From an uncultured Lachnospiraceae bacterium (GTDB lineage: Bacteria > Bacillota > Clostridia > Lachnospirales > Lachnospiraceae): a stretch of DNA of 6,273 nt. Where the stretch lies: assembly GCA_905236585.1 (NCBI GenBank), contig CAJOQZ010000097.1:1-6273 (forward strand), written 5' to 3'. Below are positions 1 through 4,831 of this stretch, one piece after another (position 1 is the stretch's first letter; each line of letters begins with the position of its first letter). The position numbers and the translations under genes are program-made. Under the pieces are notes generated by a model. That model saw nothing but the letters and a program-made list of their open reading frames with translations. It ran no database searches and was not told the origin of the DNA.

Positions 1-239
1 TACGCATCCTTCGGGGAAGCGATTTCCACCTGCTTTCCCTTTGAAAAAATCTGACCTTCGTCCGGGTAGTAGATCCCGGATAAAATATTCATCAGCGTCG
101 TTTTCCCGGAACCGTTCTCCCCAAGAAGCGCCAAAATCTCCCCCTGATATACATCAAGGCTGATATCTCCGTTTGCCACGACATCCCCGAACCGTTTGGT
201 AATGTGTGCGAGTTTAAGCACCGGCGTTTTTTCGTTCAC
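1..239 (-). CDS. ABC transporter ATP-binding protein, N-terminal part (nucleoside/BMP-type importer)
   Basis: Partial gene: the first 79 codons are present and the gene continues past the left edge. The protein should hydrolyse ATP on the cytoplasmic face of an importer. The sequence shows an ABC core start: ITKRFGDVVAN with an A-loop aromatic (F17), then the Walker A motif GENGSGKTT at residues 40-48, then a typical SGIYYPDEG segment at about 54-62. The Q-loop, signature and Walker B motifs lie outside the window. The ITKRFG..VAN style is typical of the long tandem-domain ATPases of sugar and nucleoside importers such as RbsA and NupA/YufO, so a second ATPase domain is expected but not seen. 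The start is GTG at 239-237: a stop codon lies in frame immediately upstream and AAAGGAA sits 6 nt before it. It follows the BMP lipoprotein gene, which indicates a purine nucleoside importer. Substrate is inferred from context. Confidence 0.9.
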   Translation of the reverse strand, partial: MNEKTPVLKLAHITKRFGDVVANGDISLDVYQGEILALLGENGSGKTTLMNILSGIYYPDEGQIFSKGKQVEIASPKDA

Positions 240-263
240 TTATTATTCCTTTCTTAAAAAGAC

Positions 264-292
264 AAAAAACGGCGCGGGATCATCCCACGCCG
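264..292 (-). terminator. intrinsic terminator between lipoprotein and ATPase genes
   Basis: On the minus strand a 10-bp stem (arms 283-292 and 270-279, one G-U pair, otherwise fully paired, 3-nt loop) is followed directly by six T residues (269-264). It begins 14 nt after the stop of the lipoprotein gene and ends before the ribosome binding site of the ATPase gene. Because the ATPase gene has no evident promoter in the roughly 25 nt that remain, this is probably a partial terminator that lowers transporter expression relative to the binding protein. Confidence 0.85.
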
Positions 293-306
293 TAAGTATG
301 CTGATC

Positions 307-1551
307 TTAAAATGCCGTATCCAACAGATTGATGCCGTCGATCTGCAGGTCGAAATACGGCGCCGAACGGTATTCGGATTCCTTAAATTCGCCGTCCGCG
401 ATGACTTCGGTATCGCCCTCATATGCCGCATCCGTATCCACGTCCGCCATATAGGATTCCAGCGTCTTGCCCTCTACGGTAAACGTAGAAGTATCAAACA
501 CCTTAACAGAGCCGTCAAGAAGCGCCGCCTTGACTTTTTCTACTTCCTCCGTCGTTCCCTCTGCCGCTGCCGCATCATTGAAGTCCGTTAAGAGAACCGA
601 ACCCGTATCGATCGTGCCGGTCCAGTCCGTATCAATGGCGCTGCCGCTTTCGATGCAGTCCATCACATAGGTGTAATACGGCTCCCAGTTGATCCGGGAA
701 GATACGATGAACGTATTCGGGCAAGCGTCTATGGTAGAGCCATTGTAAGATACATCCGGTACGCCCGCGTTTTCACAAGCCGTCGGCGCCCCCATGGAGT
801 CCGCGTGCTGGCTTATCAGTTTGCAGCCGCCCGCGATCAGAGCCTGCGCCCCTTCCTTCTCTTTTGTCTCGTCATACCAAGACCCGGTAAACGTTACGTC
901 CATGGTTACCGTCGGGCATACGCTTTTCGCTCCGAGGAAGAAACTGGTATAGCCGGAGATTACTTCCGCATAGGTAAACGCACCGACATAACCCATTTTC
1001 GCCTCGTCCGCGCTAAATTCGCCGGCGTCGATCATCTCATTCAGCTTCATGCCCGCCGCTACACCGGCAAGGTAACGTCCCATATAGATGGATGCGAACG
1101 CGTTGTGGTAATTGTCAAGTTCCTCGGTGTGCGCCTTGGTGCCCGTCGCGTGGCAGAACTGCACATCCGGGTACTCCTTCGCTGCCTGAATCATGTAATC
1201 CTCGTGTCCGAAACTGTCCGCAAATACGAAATTGCAGCCCCGGTCCACCATATTCAAGGCCTCCTCATAGCACTCCTGTCCTTCCGGAATGCCGGTGGAA
1301 ATAAAATATGTCTCGCCCTCTACCAAGCCTCGCGCTTCGCACGCATCACGGAACGCATTGATAAAGTTTAAGTCATAGGTGGAATTTTCGTCGTGCAGAC
1401 AAATAAGTCCCGCTACGATGTTTCCGCTATCCGCGGCGTCCGTCGTGCCGCCTGTCCCGGCTCCGGTGCTTCCCGCGCCGCATCCGACAAGCGCTCCGGC
1501 GCATAAAATCAGGGAAAGTCCCAGTGCTGCAGCCTTCTTAAATAATTTCAT
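307..1551 (-). CDS. BMP family ABC transporter substrate-binding lipoprotein
   Basis: This 414-residue lipoprotein should capture substrate outside the membrane for an ABC importer. It opens with a charged n-region (MKLFKK), a hydrophobic stretch and a lipobox LVGC, with the acylated cysteine at residue 24. A Gly/Ser/Thr-rich linker follows, as usual before the folded domain. The body matches the BMP family (PF02608, with TmpC, PnrA and Med): NSTYDLNFINAFRDA near the N-terminus, CNFVFADSFGHEDYM and the FASIYMGRYLAGVAAG segment. Characterised members bind purine nucleosides. At 414 residues it is longer than the classic forms of about 350. AAGGAGG lies 5 nt before the ATG. The gene begins 17 nt after xpt, so the two are co-transcribed, and the ATPase gene follows after a terminator. 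Family assignment is firm; a purine-type ligand is inferred from xpt. Confidence 0.93.
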   Translation of the reverse strand: MKLFKKAAALGLSLILCAGALVGCGAGSTGAGTGGTTDAADSGNIVAGLICLHDENSTYDLNFINAFRDACEARGLVEGETYFISTGIPEGQECYEEALNMVDRGCNFVFADSFGHEDYMIQAAKEYPDVQFCHATGTKAHTEELDNYHNAFASIYMGRYLAGVAAGMKLNEMIDAGEFSADEAKMGYVGAFTYAEVISGYTSFFLGAKSVCPTVTMDVTFTGSWYDETKEKEGAQALIAGGCKLISQHADSMGAPTACENAGVPDVSYNGSTIDACPNTFIVSSRINWEPYYTYVMDCIESGSAIDTDWTGTIDTGSVLLTDFNDAAAAEGTTEEVEKVKAALLDGSVKVFDTSTFTVEGKTLESYMADVDTDAAYEGDTEVIADGEFKESEYRSAPYFDLQIDGINLLDTAF

Positions 1552-1568
1552 TGTTTCCTCCTTTCAGG

Positions 1569-2141
1569 CTATAAAAAAGAAATTCCTTCTTTTTCATCCA
1601 TATCCGCAATCCGCGCCAGCGATTCCACACGGATTCCTCGTCCGCGTATCTTGCCGCCGCCCTCCTGGAACGCTTTTTCAATAACGATACCGGCTCCGAC
1701 GATCTTCGCCCCCGCCTGTTCACAGAGAGCGATCAGCCCTTCCAACGCGCAGCCGTTCGCCAGAAAATCATCGATCAAAAGCACCCTGTCAGACTCCTTC
1801 AAGAACTGCTTTTCGATGATGACTTCGTAGGTATTGCCATGGGTATAGGACACCACGCTCGCCCGGTAACAGTTGTCCGCGAGGTTGGCGCTTTTGCTTT
1901 TCTTCCCGAAGAGAAGCGGCACGCCGAAACGCTCCGCCACCGGATAGGCAACCGCGATTCCGCTGGTCTCAACGGTCAGTATCTTTGTGACCGTCTCCCC
2001 TTGATAAAGCCGGTAAAACTCCTGTGCCAGCGTACTCATAAAAGGGACGTCGATCTGATGATTCAGGAAACTGCCGACCTTTAACACCTTCCCCGGGTAG
2101 ACTACGCCTTCATCGATAATCTTTTGCTGCAAAAGTTCCAT
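1569..2141 (-). CDS. xpt: xanthine phosphoribosyltransferase
   Basis: This cytoplasmic enzyme converts xanthine and PRPP to XMP and pyrophosphate in purine salvage. The 190 residues align by eye with Bacillus subtilis Xpt (194 residues): the start MELLQQKIIDEGVV, then LKVGSFLNHQID (residues 20-31), an ETSGIA segment (58-63), and the PRPP-binding motif of type I phosphoribosyltransferases, LLIDDFLANG (121-130). GIVIEKAFQ and RVESLARI follow near the C-terminus, as in Xpt. The frame is open 16 codons further upstream, to 2189, but the start at 2141 is preferred: it matches the family N-terminus and has AGGAAAGGA 6 nt upstream. It is the first gene of an operon with the BMP lipoprotein and ABC genes, which couples uptake to salvage. 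No purine riboswitch core was recognised upstream, which is notable for xpt. Confidence 0.95.
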   Translation of the reverse strand: MELLQQKIIDEGVVYPGKVLKVGSFLNHQIDVPFMSTLAQEFYRLYQGETVTKILTVETSGIAVAYPVAERFGVPLLFGKKSKSANLADNCYRASVVSYTHGNTYEVIIEKQFLKESDRVLLIDDFLANGCALEGLIALCEQAGAKIVGAGIVIEKAFQEGGGKIRGRGIRVESLARIADMDEKEGISFL

Positions 2142-2179
2142 GCCGCGTCCTTTCCTGCCATGTCTTTTTACAGACCATA

Positions 2180-2209
2180 ACTTTACCACACCGCGGAAGG
2201 TTTTTCCAA
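2180..2209 (-). promoter_or_regulatory. possible sigma-A promoter of the xpt operon
   Basis: The minus strand reads TTGGAA, an 18-nt spacer, then TAAAGT (4 of 6 in each box), ending about 38 nt before the xpt start codon. It is the best candidate in the 174-nt gap between the HAD gene and xpt, but it is weak. The rest of the gap is AT-rich and shows no clear riboswitch, operator or terminator. Confidence 0.3.
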
Positions 2210-2315
2210 CACTTTATGCAATTTCGCCATTTTGCACATGATTTGTGAAAAAACGCCCCCTTCTCTTATGAAAAATGTTGGAGAGTTGTACCCTACTCCG
2301 AAACTAAAAAAGGCA

Positions 2316-3149
2316 TCAAAACAGTTCAAGGTGCGCAAACGCGTTGTATAATCCGTCTTCGTTCACGTCGTCCGTGATGTAGTCCGCCGCCGCCTTGATC
2401 TCGTCGCCGCCGTTTCCCATGGCGACATTATTGGCGCACAGTTCGAACATCGACAGGTCGATCTTCGCGTCGCCGAAGGAAATCGTATCTTTTTGATCCG
2501 CATGCAAGTGTGCAAGCAGGACTTCAATCGCGTGCTTTTTCGTAATGCCCGCCGGTCCCAGGTCGCCGAAGAGAGCCATTTCGCCCTTGCCGCCCCATGT
2601 ATTTGCCTCCAGTTCGGGGAACTCCTTTTTCGAATCCAGATGATCCTGATAGGAGGAAAGGATGAATGAAATCTTGTTCACGTCGTCCCGGTAGAGGTCA
2701 TCCGTCCGGATCATGCTGTTTACAAAGCCGTACGCCCCTTCTTTTGCCGCTTTCTCATCCGCGCCTTTCCCCATGGAATATTTCATAAACGCATCCGGCG
2801 CCTGCTCGGCAAAATAAGAATTGTAATACATCCCGCTGTTGCTTTCCAGATAAAAGCCCAGATGCCTTTCGTTGCACCAGTCTACGATATGGGTGCATTC
2901 TTCTTTTGTAAGGCTCTGATGCATCACGACCTCGCCGCCATCCTCGACATAGCCGCCGTTGGCGCCGATCATTCCGTCCAAGTCCGGCAGTTCCCGCTGC
3001 ATGATCTCCGCCTTCGAACAGCCGGTGCAGATATACACCTTATTCCCCGCCGCACGCGCCTTATCCACCGCCGTCCGCGCCGTCGGCGGCAGTTTTGCAT
3101 CGTAATCGATCAATGTTCCGTCCACATCTAAAAATATGATCTTGCTCAT
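2316..3149 (-). CDS. Cof-type HAD-IIB family hydrolase
   Basis: Predicted cytoplasmic phosphatase of the haloacid dehalogenase superfamily, 277 residues, the usual length for Cof-type members, which typically act on sugar phosphates, flavin phosphates or related small molecules. Motif I is DVDGT with nucleophile D8 and acid/base D10. Motif II is CTG at 41-43 with T42, but the usual following Arg is Cys44. GANGG lies at 62-66. The motif III lysine is K204 or K205 (GITKKHAIEVL). Motif IV is GDAKID (226-231): both aspartates are kept, but the usual Asn before the second Asp is Ile230. The cap domain lies between motifs II and III. AAGGAG lies about 8 nt before the ATG. It is divergent from a second HAD gene. 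No clear U-rich terminator follows it. The substrate is unknown. Confidence 0.9.
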   Translation of the reverse strand: MSKIIFLDVDGTLIDYDAKLPPTARTAVDKARAAGNKVYICTGCSKAEIMQRELPDLDGMIGANGGYVEDGGEVVMHQSLTKEECTHIVDWCNERHLGFYLESNSGMYYNSYFAEQAPDAFMKYSMGKGADEKAAKEGAYGFVNSMIRTDDLYRDDVNKISFILSSYQDHLDSKKEFPELEANTWGGKGEMALFGDLGPAGITKKHAIEVLLAHLHADQKDTISFGDAKIDLSMFELCANNVAMGNGGDEIKAAADYITDDVNEDGLYNAFAHLELF

Positions 3150-3173
3150 GGTTTTTTCTCCTTTTTTGAAATT

Positions 3174-3315
3174 GTTATCTTCGCACGGAAATCAATTTTC
3201 ATCCAATCTTGCCTTGGGAACAAACAAATCCCCGTGTTCGACGGCAAGCATGCCTTAACCTCACACGAAGATTGTTTGTTCTCAACACAAAAGTTGATTT
3301 CCGTGGTTATCTTCG
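3174..3315. mobile_element. MITE-like foldback element with flanking direct repeats
   Basis: The core, 3184-3305 (122 bp), has perfect 12-bp terminal inverted repeats (CACGGAAATCAA at 3184-3195; its complement at 3294-3305). Inner arms also pair: GAACAAACAAATC against GATTGTTTGTTC, and GTGT against ACAC. The centre is GGCAAGCATGCC, a near palindrome, so almost the whole element can fold into one hairpin. It is flanked by the identical 10-mer GTTATCTTCG (3174-3183 and 3306-3315), which looks like a target site duplication. It has no coding capacity. The size fits a miniature element mobilised in trans; a 10-bp duplication is in the range made by IS4-type transposases. It lies between the two divergent HAD genes, about 20 bp upstream of the ribosome binding site of the minus-strand one. 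A plain regulatory hairpin is the alternative. Confidence 0.55.
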
Positions 3316-3324
3316 CCGCATAAC

Positions 3325-3353
3325 TTGACGGACATCTATCTGACAATTATAAT
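3325..3353 (+). promoter_or_regulatory. sigma-A promoter of the plus-strand HAD gene
   Basis: TTGACG (3325-3330), a 17-nt spacer, then TATAAT (3348-3353): 5 of 6 and 6 of 6 matches with ideal spacing. Transcription should start near 3360, giving a leader of about 47 nt that contains a small TGCGC/GCGCA hairpin. Confidence 0.85.
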
Positions 3354-3375
3354 ACTGATGCGCTCTTGTGCGCAA
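3346..3375 (-). promoter_or_regulatory. possible divergent promoter of the minus-strand HAD gene
   Basis: The AT block around 3346-3353 also reads TATAAT on the minus strand (3351-3346), with TTGCGC 18 nt upstream (3375-3370, 3 of 6). If used, it would overlap the plus-strand promoter and give the minus-strand HAD mRNA a leader of about 190 nt that includes the whole foldback element. The -35 box is poor. Confidence 0.3.
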
Positions 3376-3406
3376 GAAAAATCACAGTACCAGTTAGGAT
3401 AATATT

Positions 3407-4168
3407 ATGAAAAAAATAGCATTCGCCAGTGACTATGACAATACCCTCTATATGCACGGCATTATCCGCCGGGGCATTTCAAAAAAAGATGAAAAGGCGA
3501 TCCGCGCATTCCAGGACAAAGGCGGTCTGTTCGGATTGTGTACAGGTCGCCCGTATCATGGTTTTTTCCGCGATCCGGTAATCAACCGGCTTCGGATTGA
3601 CTTCTACATCGCCAGCACCGGCGCCCATATCTTAGACGGGGACGGCGGGATTCTTTTTGAAAAAACTGTGCCGCACGACATTGCAAAGGATATCTTCTCT
3701 TTCGGAAAAGAGGCGTACCGGCACTCGCTTCAGGTGGATGGGGATTTTTATCTGTATGGGAAGTCCGGGATGCGACCGGAGCCGCGGATTCAATCGTTTG
3801 ACGAGATTCGGGGGCGGAAGTTATATGCGTTCAGTTTCCACCTTCCGACAGAAGAAGGCGCCGCCGCACTGGCTTCCAGGATCAACGAAACATACGGCAG
3901 CGACGTCGCCGCCTATCAGAACAAAAAGGACATCGACGTGGTAGCGGCGGGATGCTCCAAAGGAAAGGGCGCGCTGTTCATCAAAGAGCATTTCGGGCTG
4001 GACGCAATCGCCGGGATGGGGGATTCCATGAATGACGAGCCGCTTGTGATGAGCGCGGATGTCGGCTTCACGTTTCCGAGTGCACCGGCAGCGCTCAAGG
4101 ACTCCGCCGACCGGCTGGCGAAAAGCGTGGGGGATGCGTTAAATCAGATTGAAATGATTTATGAATAG
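3407..4168 (+). CDS. Cof-type HAD-IIB family hydrolase (second copy)
   Basis: A 253-residue predicted cytoplasmic phosphatase. Motif I is DYDNT, with D9 and D11; Asn replaces the common Gly in the fourth place. Motif II is CTGRP with T46. A STGAHILDGDGG segment follows, then the cap domain. SKGKGAL supplies the motif III lysine (K185). Motif IV is GDSMND (205-210) with D206 and D210, fully canonical. A modest AGGA lies 7 nt before the ATG, and a near-consensus promoter lies upstream. It is divergent from the other HAD gene and only loosely similar to it, so the pair are paralogues of the same class, not a recent duplication. No U-tract terminator follows the stop; the first strong secondary structure downstream is the hairpin at 4198-4256. 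The substrate cannot be told from sequence. Confidence 0.92.
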   Translation: MKKIAFASDYDNTLYMHGIIRRGISKKDEKAIRAFQDKGGLFGLCTGRPYHGFFRDPVINRLRIDFYIASTGAHILDGDGGILFEKTVPHDIAKDIFSFGKEAYRHSLQVDGDFYLYGKSGMRPEPRIQSFDEIRGRKLYAFSFHLPTEEGAAALASRINETYGSDVAAYQNKKDIDVVAAGCSKGKGALFIKEHFGLDAIAGMGDSMNDEPLVMSADVGFTFPSAPAALKDSADRLAKSVGDALNQIEMIYE

Positions 4169-4197
4169 GGGGCATCATTAGAGGAGTTATATCGTTC

Positions 4198-4256
4198 GCC
4201 AAAGATTTTTCTCTCACGGACGAGGGCAACGTCCTTTGCGAGAAAAATCTTTTGGC
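4198..4256. repeat. long inverted repeat (59 nt) downstream of the HAD gene
   Basis: Outer arms pair over about 16 bp with one bulged base (GCCAAAGATTTTTCTC at 4198-4213; complement at 4240-4256). Inside, GGACG (4218-4222) pairs with CGTCC (4230-4234). No T-run follows on either strand, so it is not a typical intrinsic terminator. It may be an interspersed palindromic repeat or an mRNA-stabilising 3' structure for the HAD transcript. Confidence 0.6.
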
Positions 4257-4323
4257 TCACTGGTTTCCTTGGACCTTCCTGTCATAGAAAAAATAATTGA
4301 TCTATGCAGGTCATGTACTTCTA

Positions 4324-4332
4324 TGTTATACT
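4324..4332 (+). promoter_or_regulatory. extended -10 promoter of the small membrane peptide
   Basis: TG at 4324-4325, one base, then TATACT (4327-4332): an extended -10 element, with no good -35 box at 17 nt. Transcription should start near 4339. Just upstream, 4278-4288 and 4301-4310 form an imperfect inverted repeat (CCTGTCATAGA / TCTATGCAGG) that could be a protein site. Confidence 0.6.
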
Positions 4333-4338
4333 TTCTAC

Positions 4339-4452
4339 GGTGCTACCGACAGATAAAACGGTAGGCGGTTAACCCTCTCCGGAGGGACTGCTACCCTCCG
4401 ATCAGATACCCCGCCAATGAAGCGGGAGATTTATGAAAGGAGGGCCAAACCA
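4339..4452 (+). promoter_or_regulatory. structured leader of the toxin-like mRNA
   Basis: A leader of about 114 nt precedes a 33-codon gene. Local hairpins: CTACCG (4343-4348) with CGGTAG (4359-4364); CGGAGGG (4380-4386) with CCCTCCG (4394-4400), 7 bp with a 7-nt loop; CCCGC (4410-4414) with GCGGG (4422-4426). The segment CCCTCC (4394-4399) can alternatively pair perfectly with the ribosome binding site GGAGGG (4439-4444). That gives two exclusive states, one with the site blocked. This fits the translational silencing known for type I toxin mRNAs. The foldings are hand-made, not computed. Confidence 0.5.
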
Positions 4453-4554
4453 ATGGATATCATTCTCGGATTTATAGCCGTTTTAAGCCTCTGCGCTACG
4501 TGCTTTGCCGTGGGATACGCCATCGGCAAGGATATCAATAAAAAGCAGAAATGA
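4453..4554 (+). CDS. small membrane peptide, candidate type I toxin (33 aa)
   Basis: A 33-residue peptide with one hydrophobic helix (about residues 3-24, rich in Leu, Ile, Val, Ala, with Cys14 and Cys17) and a short polar, basic tail ending KDINKKQK. It should insert in the cytoplasmic membrane. Size and layout match Fst, TxpA, BsrG and the holin-like toxins of Firmicutes, which depolarise or damage the membrane when overproduced; residue-level similarity to any of them is not evident. AAAGGAGG (4436-4443) lies 9 nt before the ATG. The gene has its own promoter, a structured leader and a terminator overlapping its stop, and an antisense promoter fires into its 3' end. That arrangement supports a toxin of a type I system. 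A benign small membrane protein under antisense control remains possible. Confidence 0.7.
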   Translation: MDIILGFIAVLSLCATCFAVGYAIGKDINKKQK

Positions 4555-4632
4555 CCGCCCCTTGCCCGGAATGCGGTCATTTTTGACATAACATTCAATA
4601 TGGGTTAACCGTCTATCAGCCGATAGCACCTT
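4541..4632 (-). ncRNA. candidate antisense antitoxin RNA (about 90 nt)
   Basis: A strong promoter at 4640-4667 should start transcription near 4632, moving left to the bidirectional terminator and ending near 4541. No ribosome binding site with a credible reading frame is seen. About 45 nt at its 3' end would be fully complementary to the 3' end of the peptide mRNA, including the stop codon and terminator stem. The 5' part forms a small hairpin (CTATC-GGCT-GATAG) followed by CGGTTAACCC, sequence closely related to the 5' end of the peptide mRNA. By analogy with RatA, SR4 and RNA II of par, it would block translation or trigger RNase III decay of the toxin mRNA. Ends are inferred from promoter and terminator positions. 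Confidence 0.65.
4549..4585. terminator. bidirectional intrinsic terminator shared by toxin mRNA and antisense RNA
   Basis: AAATGACCGC (4549-4558) pairs perfectly with GCGGTCATTT (4573-4582) around a 14-nt loop. On the plus strand a run of five T (4580-4584) follows. On the minus strand the stem ends in TTT and is followed after four bases by TTTTT (4545-4541), so it should work both ways. The stem includes the stop codon of the peptide. Confidence 0.8.
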
Positions 4633-4639
4633 TTTTTCT

Positions 4640-4667
4640 ATTATAGCACGTAGTGGATTTTTGTCAA
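4640..4667 (-). promoter_or_regulatory. consensus sigma-A promoter of the antisense RNA
   Basis: The minus strand reads TTGACA (4667-4662), a 16-nt spacer, then TATAAT (4645-4640), both boxes perfect, with TG one base before the -10. It is the strongest promoter in the window. It points at the 3' end of the 33-codon gene, not at any reading frame with a ribosome binding site. Confidence 0.85.
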
Positions 4668-4693
4668 ATCGCCACTCCTATATCTCCGCACGG

Positions 4694-4727
4694 AAAAAGA
4701 GACCCTTGACTATGTCAAAAGCCTCTT
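4694..4727 (-). terminator. intrinsic terminator of the XRE gene
   Basis: On the minus strand AGAGGCTTTTGAC (4726-4714) pairs with GTCAAGGGTCTCT (4710-4698) around the loop ATA. All 13 positions pair if G-U is allowed, and five T residues follow (4698-4694). It lies about 105 nt after the stop of the XRE gene. Confidence 0.85.
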
Positions 4728-4755
4728 GTCCCAAAGGAGAAAACTATACAGCGGT

Positions 4756-4783
4756 TGCCTCGGATGAAGGAGGTTCCGAGGCA
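4756..4783 (-). other. 3' UTR hairpin with CCUCC loop, possible small RNA
   Basis: A perfect 9-bp stem (TGCCTCGGA / TCCGAGGCA) encloses a 10-nt loop that on the minus strand reads ACCTCCTTCA, very close to the anti-Shine-Dalgarno end of 16S rRNA. It lies between the XRE stop and its terminator. C-rich single-stranded loops of this kind are a hallmark of Firmicute regulatory RNAs that pair with ribosome binding sites. A perfect -35 box (TTGACA) lies about 30 nt upstream, but the -10 position is poor. Confidence 0.4.
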
Positions 4784-4831
4784 CGCTCACACCAAAACAA
4801 AAGTTGATTGTCAAAGAATAAGCATAAGCCT

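Noticed and set aside
805..1371. A 188-codon plus-strand open frame opposite the BMP lipoprotein gene
   Set aside because: It is a shadow of a well-supported gene, is rich in Arg and His as such shadows are, and has no family features.
2142..2189. Longer xpt reading frame starting at 2189
   Set aside because: The extra 16 residues do not match the family N-terminus, and the good ribosome binding site serves the start at 2141.
2281..2315. Possible terminator after the minus-strand HAD gene
   Set aside because: T-rich stretches are present after the stop, but the only stem (GAGT/ACTC) is about 4 bp; too weak to call.
3146..3346. A 66-codon minus-strand frame across the foldback element
   Set aside because: Composition is unlike a protein, it overlaps the HAD start and it is explained by the inverted-repeat element.
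4397..4598. A minus-strand frame of about 52 codons starting ATGTCAAAAATG and running antisense through the small peptide gene
   Set aside because: It has no ribosome binding site, reads through the terminator hairpin and is simply the complement of the peptide gene; the minus-strand RNA is better explained as non-coding.
4687..4809. Possible second copy of the foldback element: CGCACGGAAA and ACAAAAGTTGATT occur here at about the same spacing as in 3182-3299
   Set aside because: The inverted repeat is not preserved, the interior is unrelated (it holds a terminator and another hairpin), and matches of 10 and 13 bases are near what chance allows in 6 kb.
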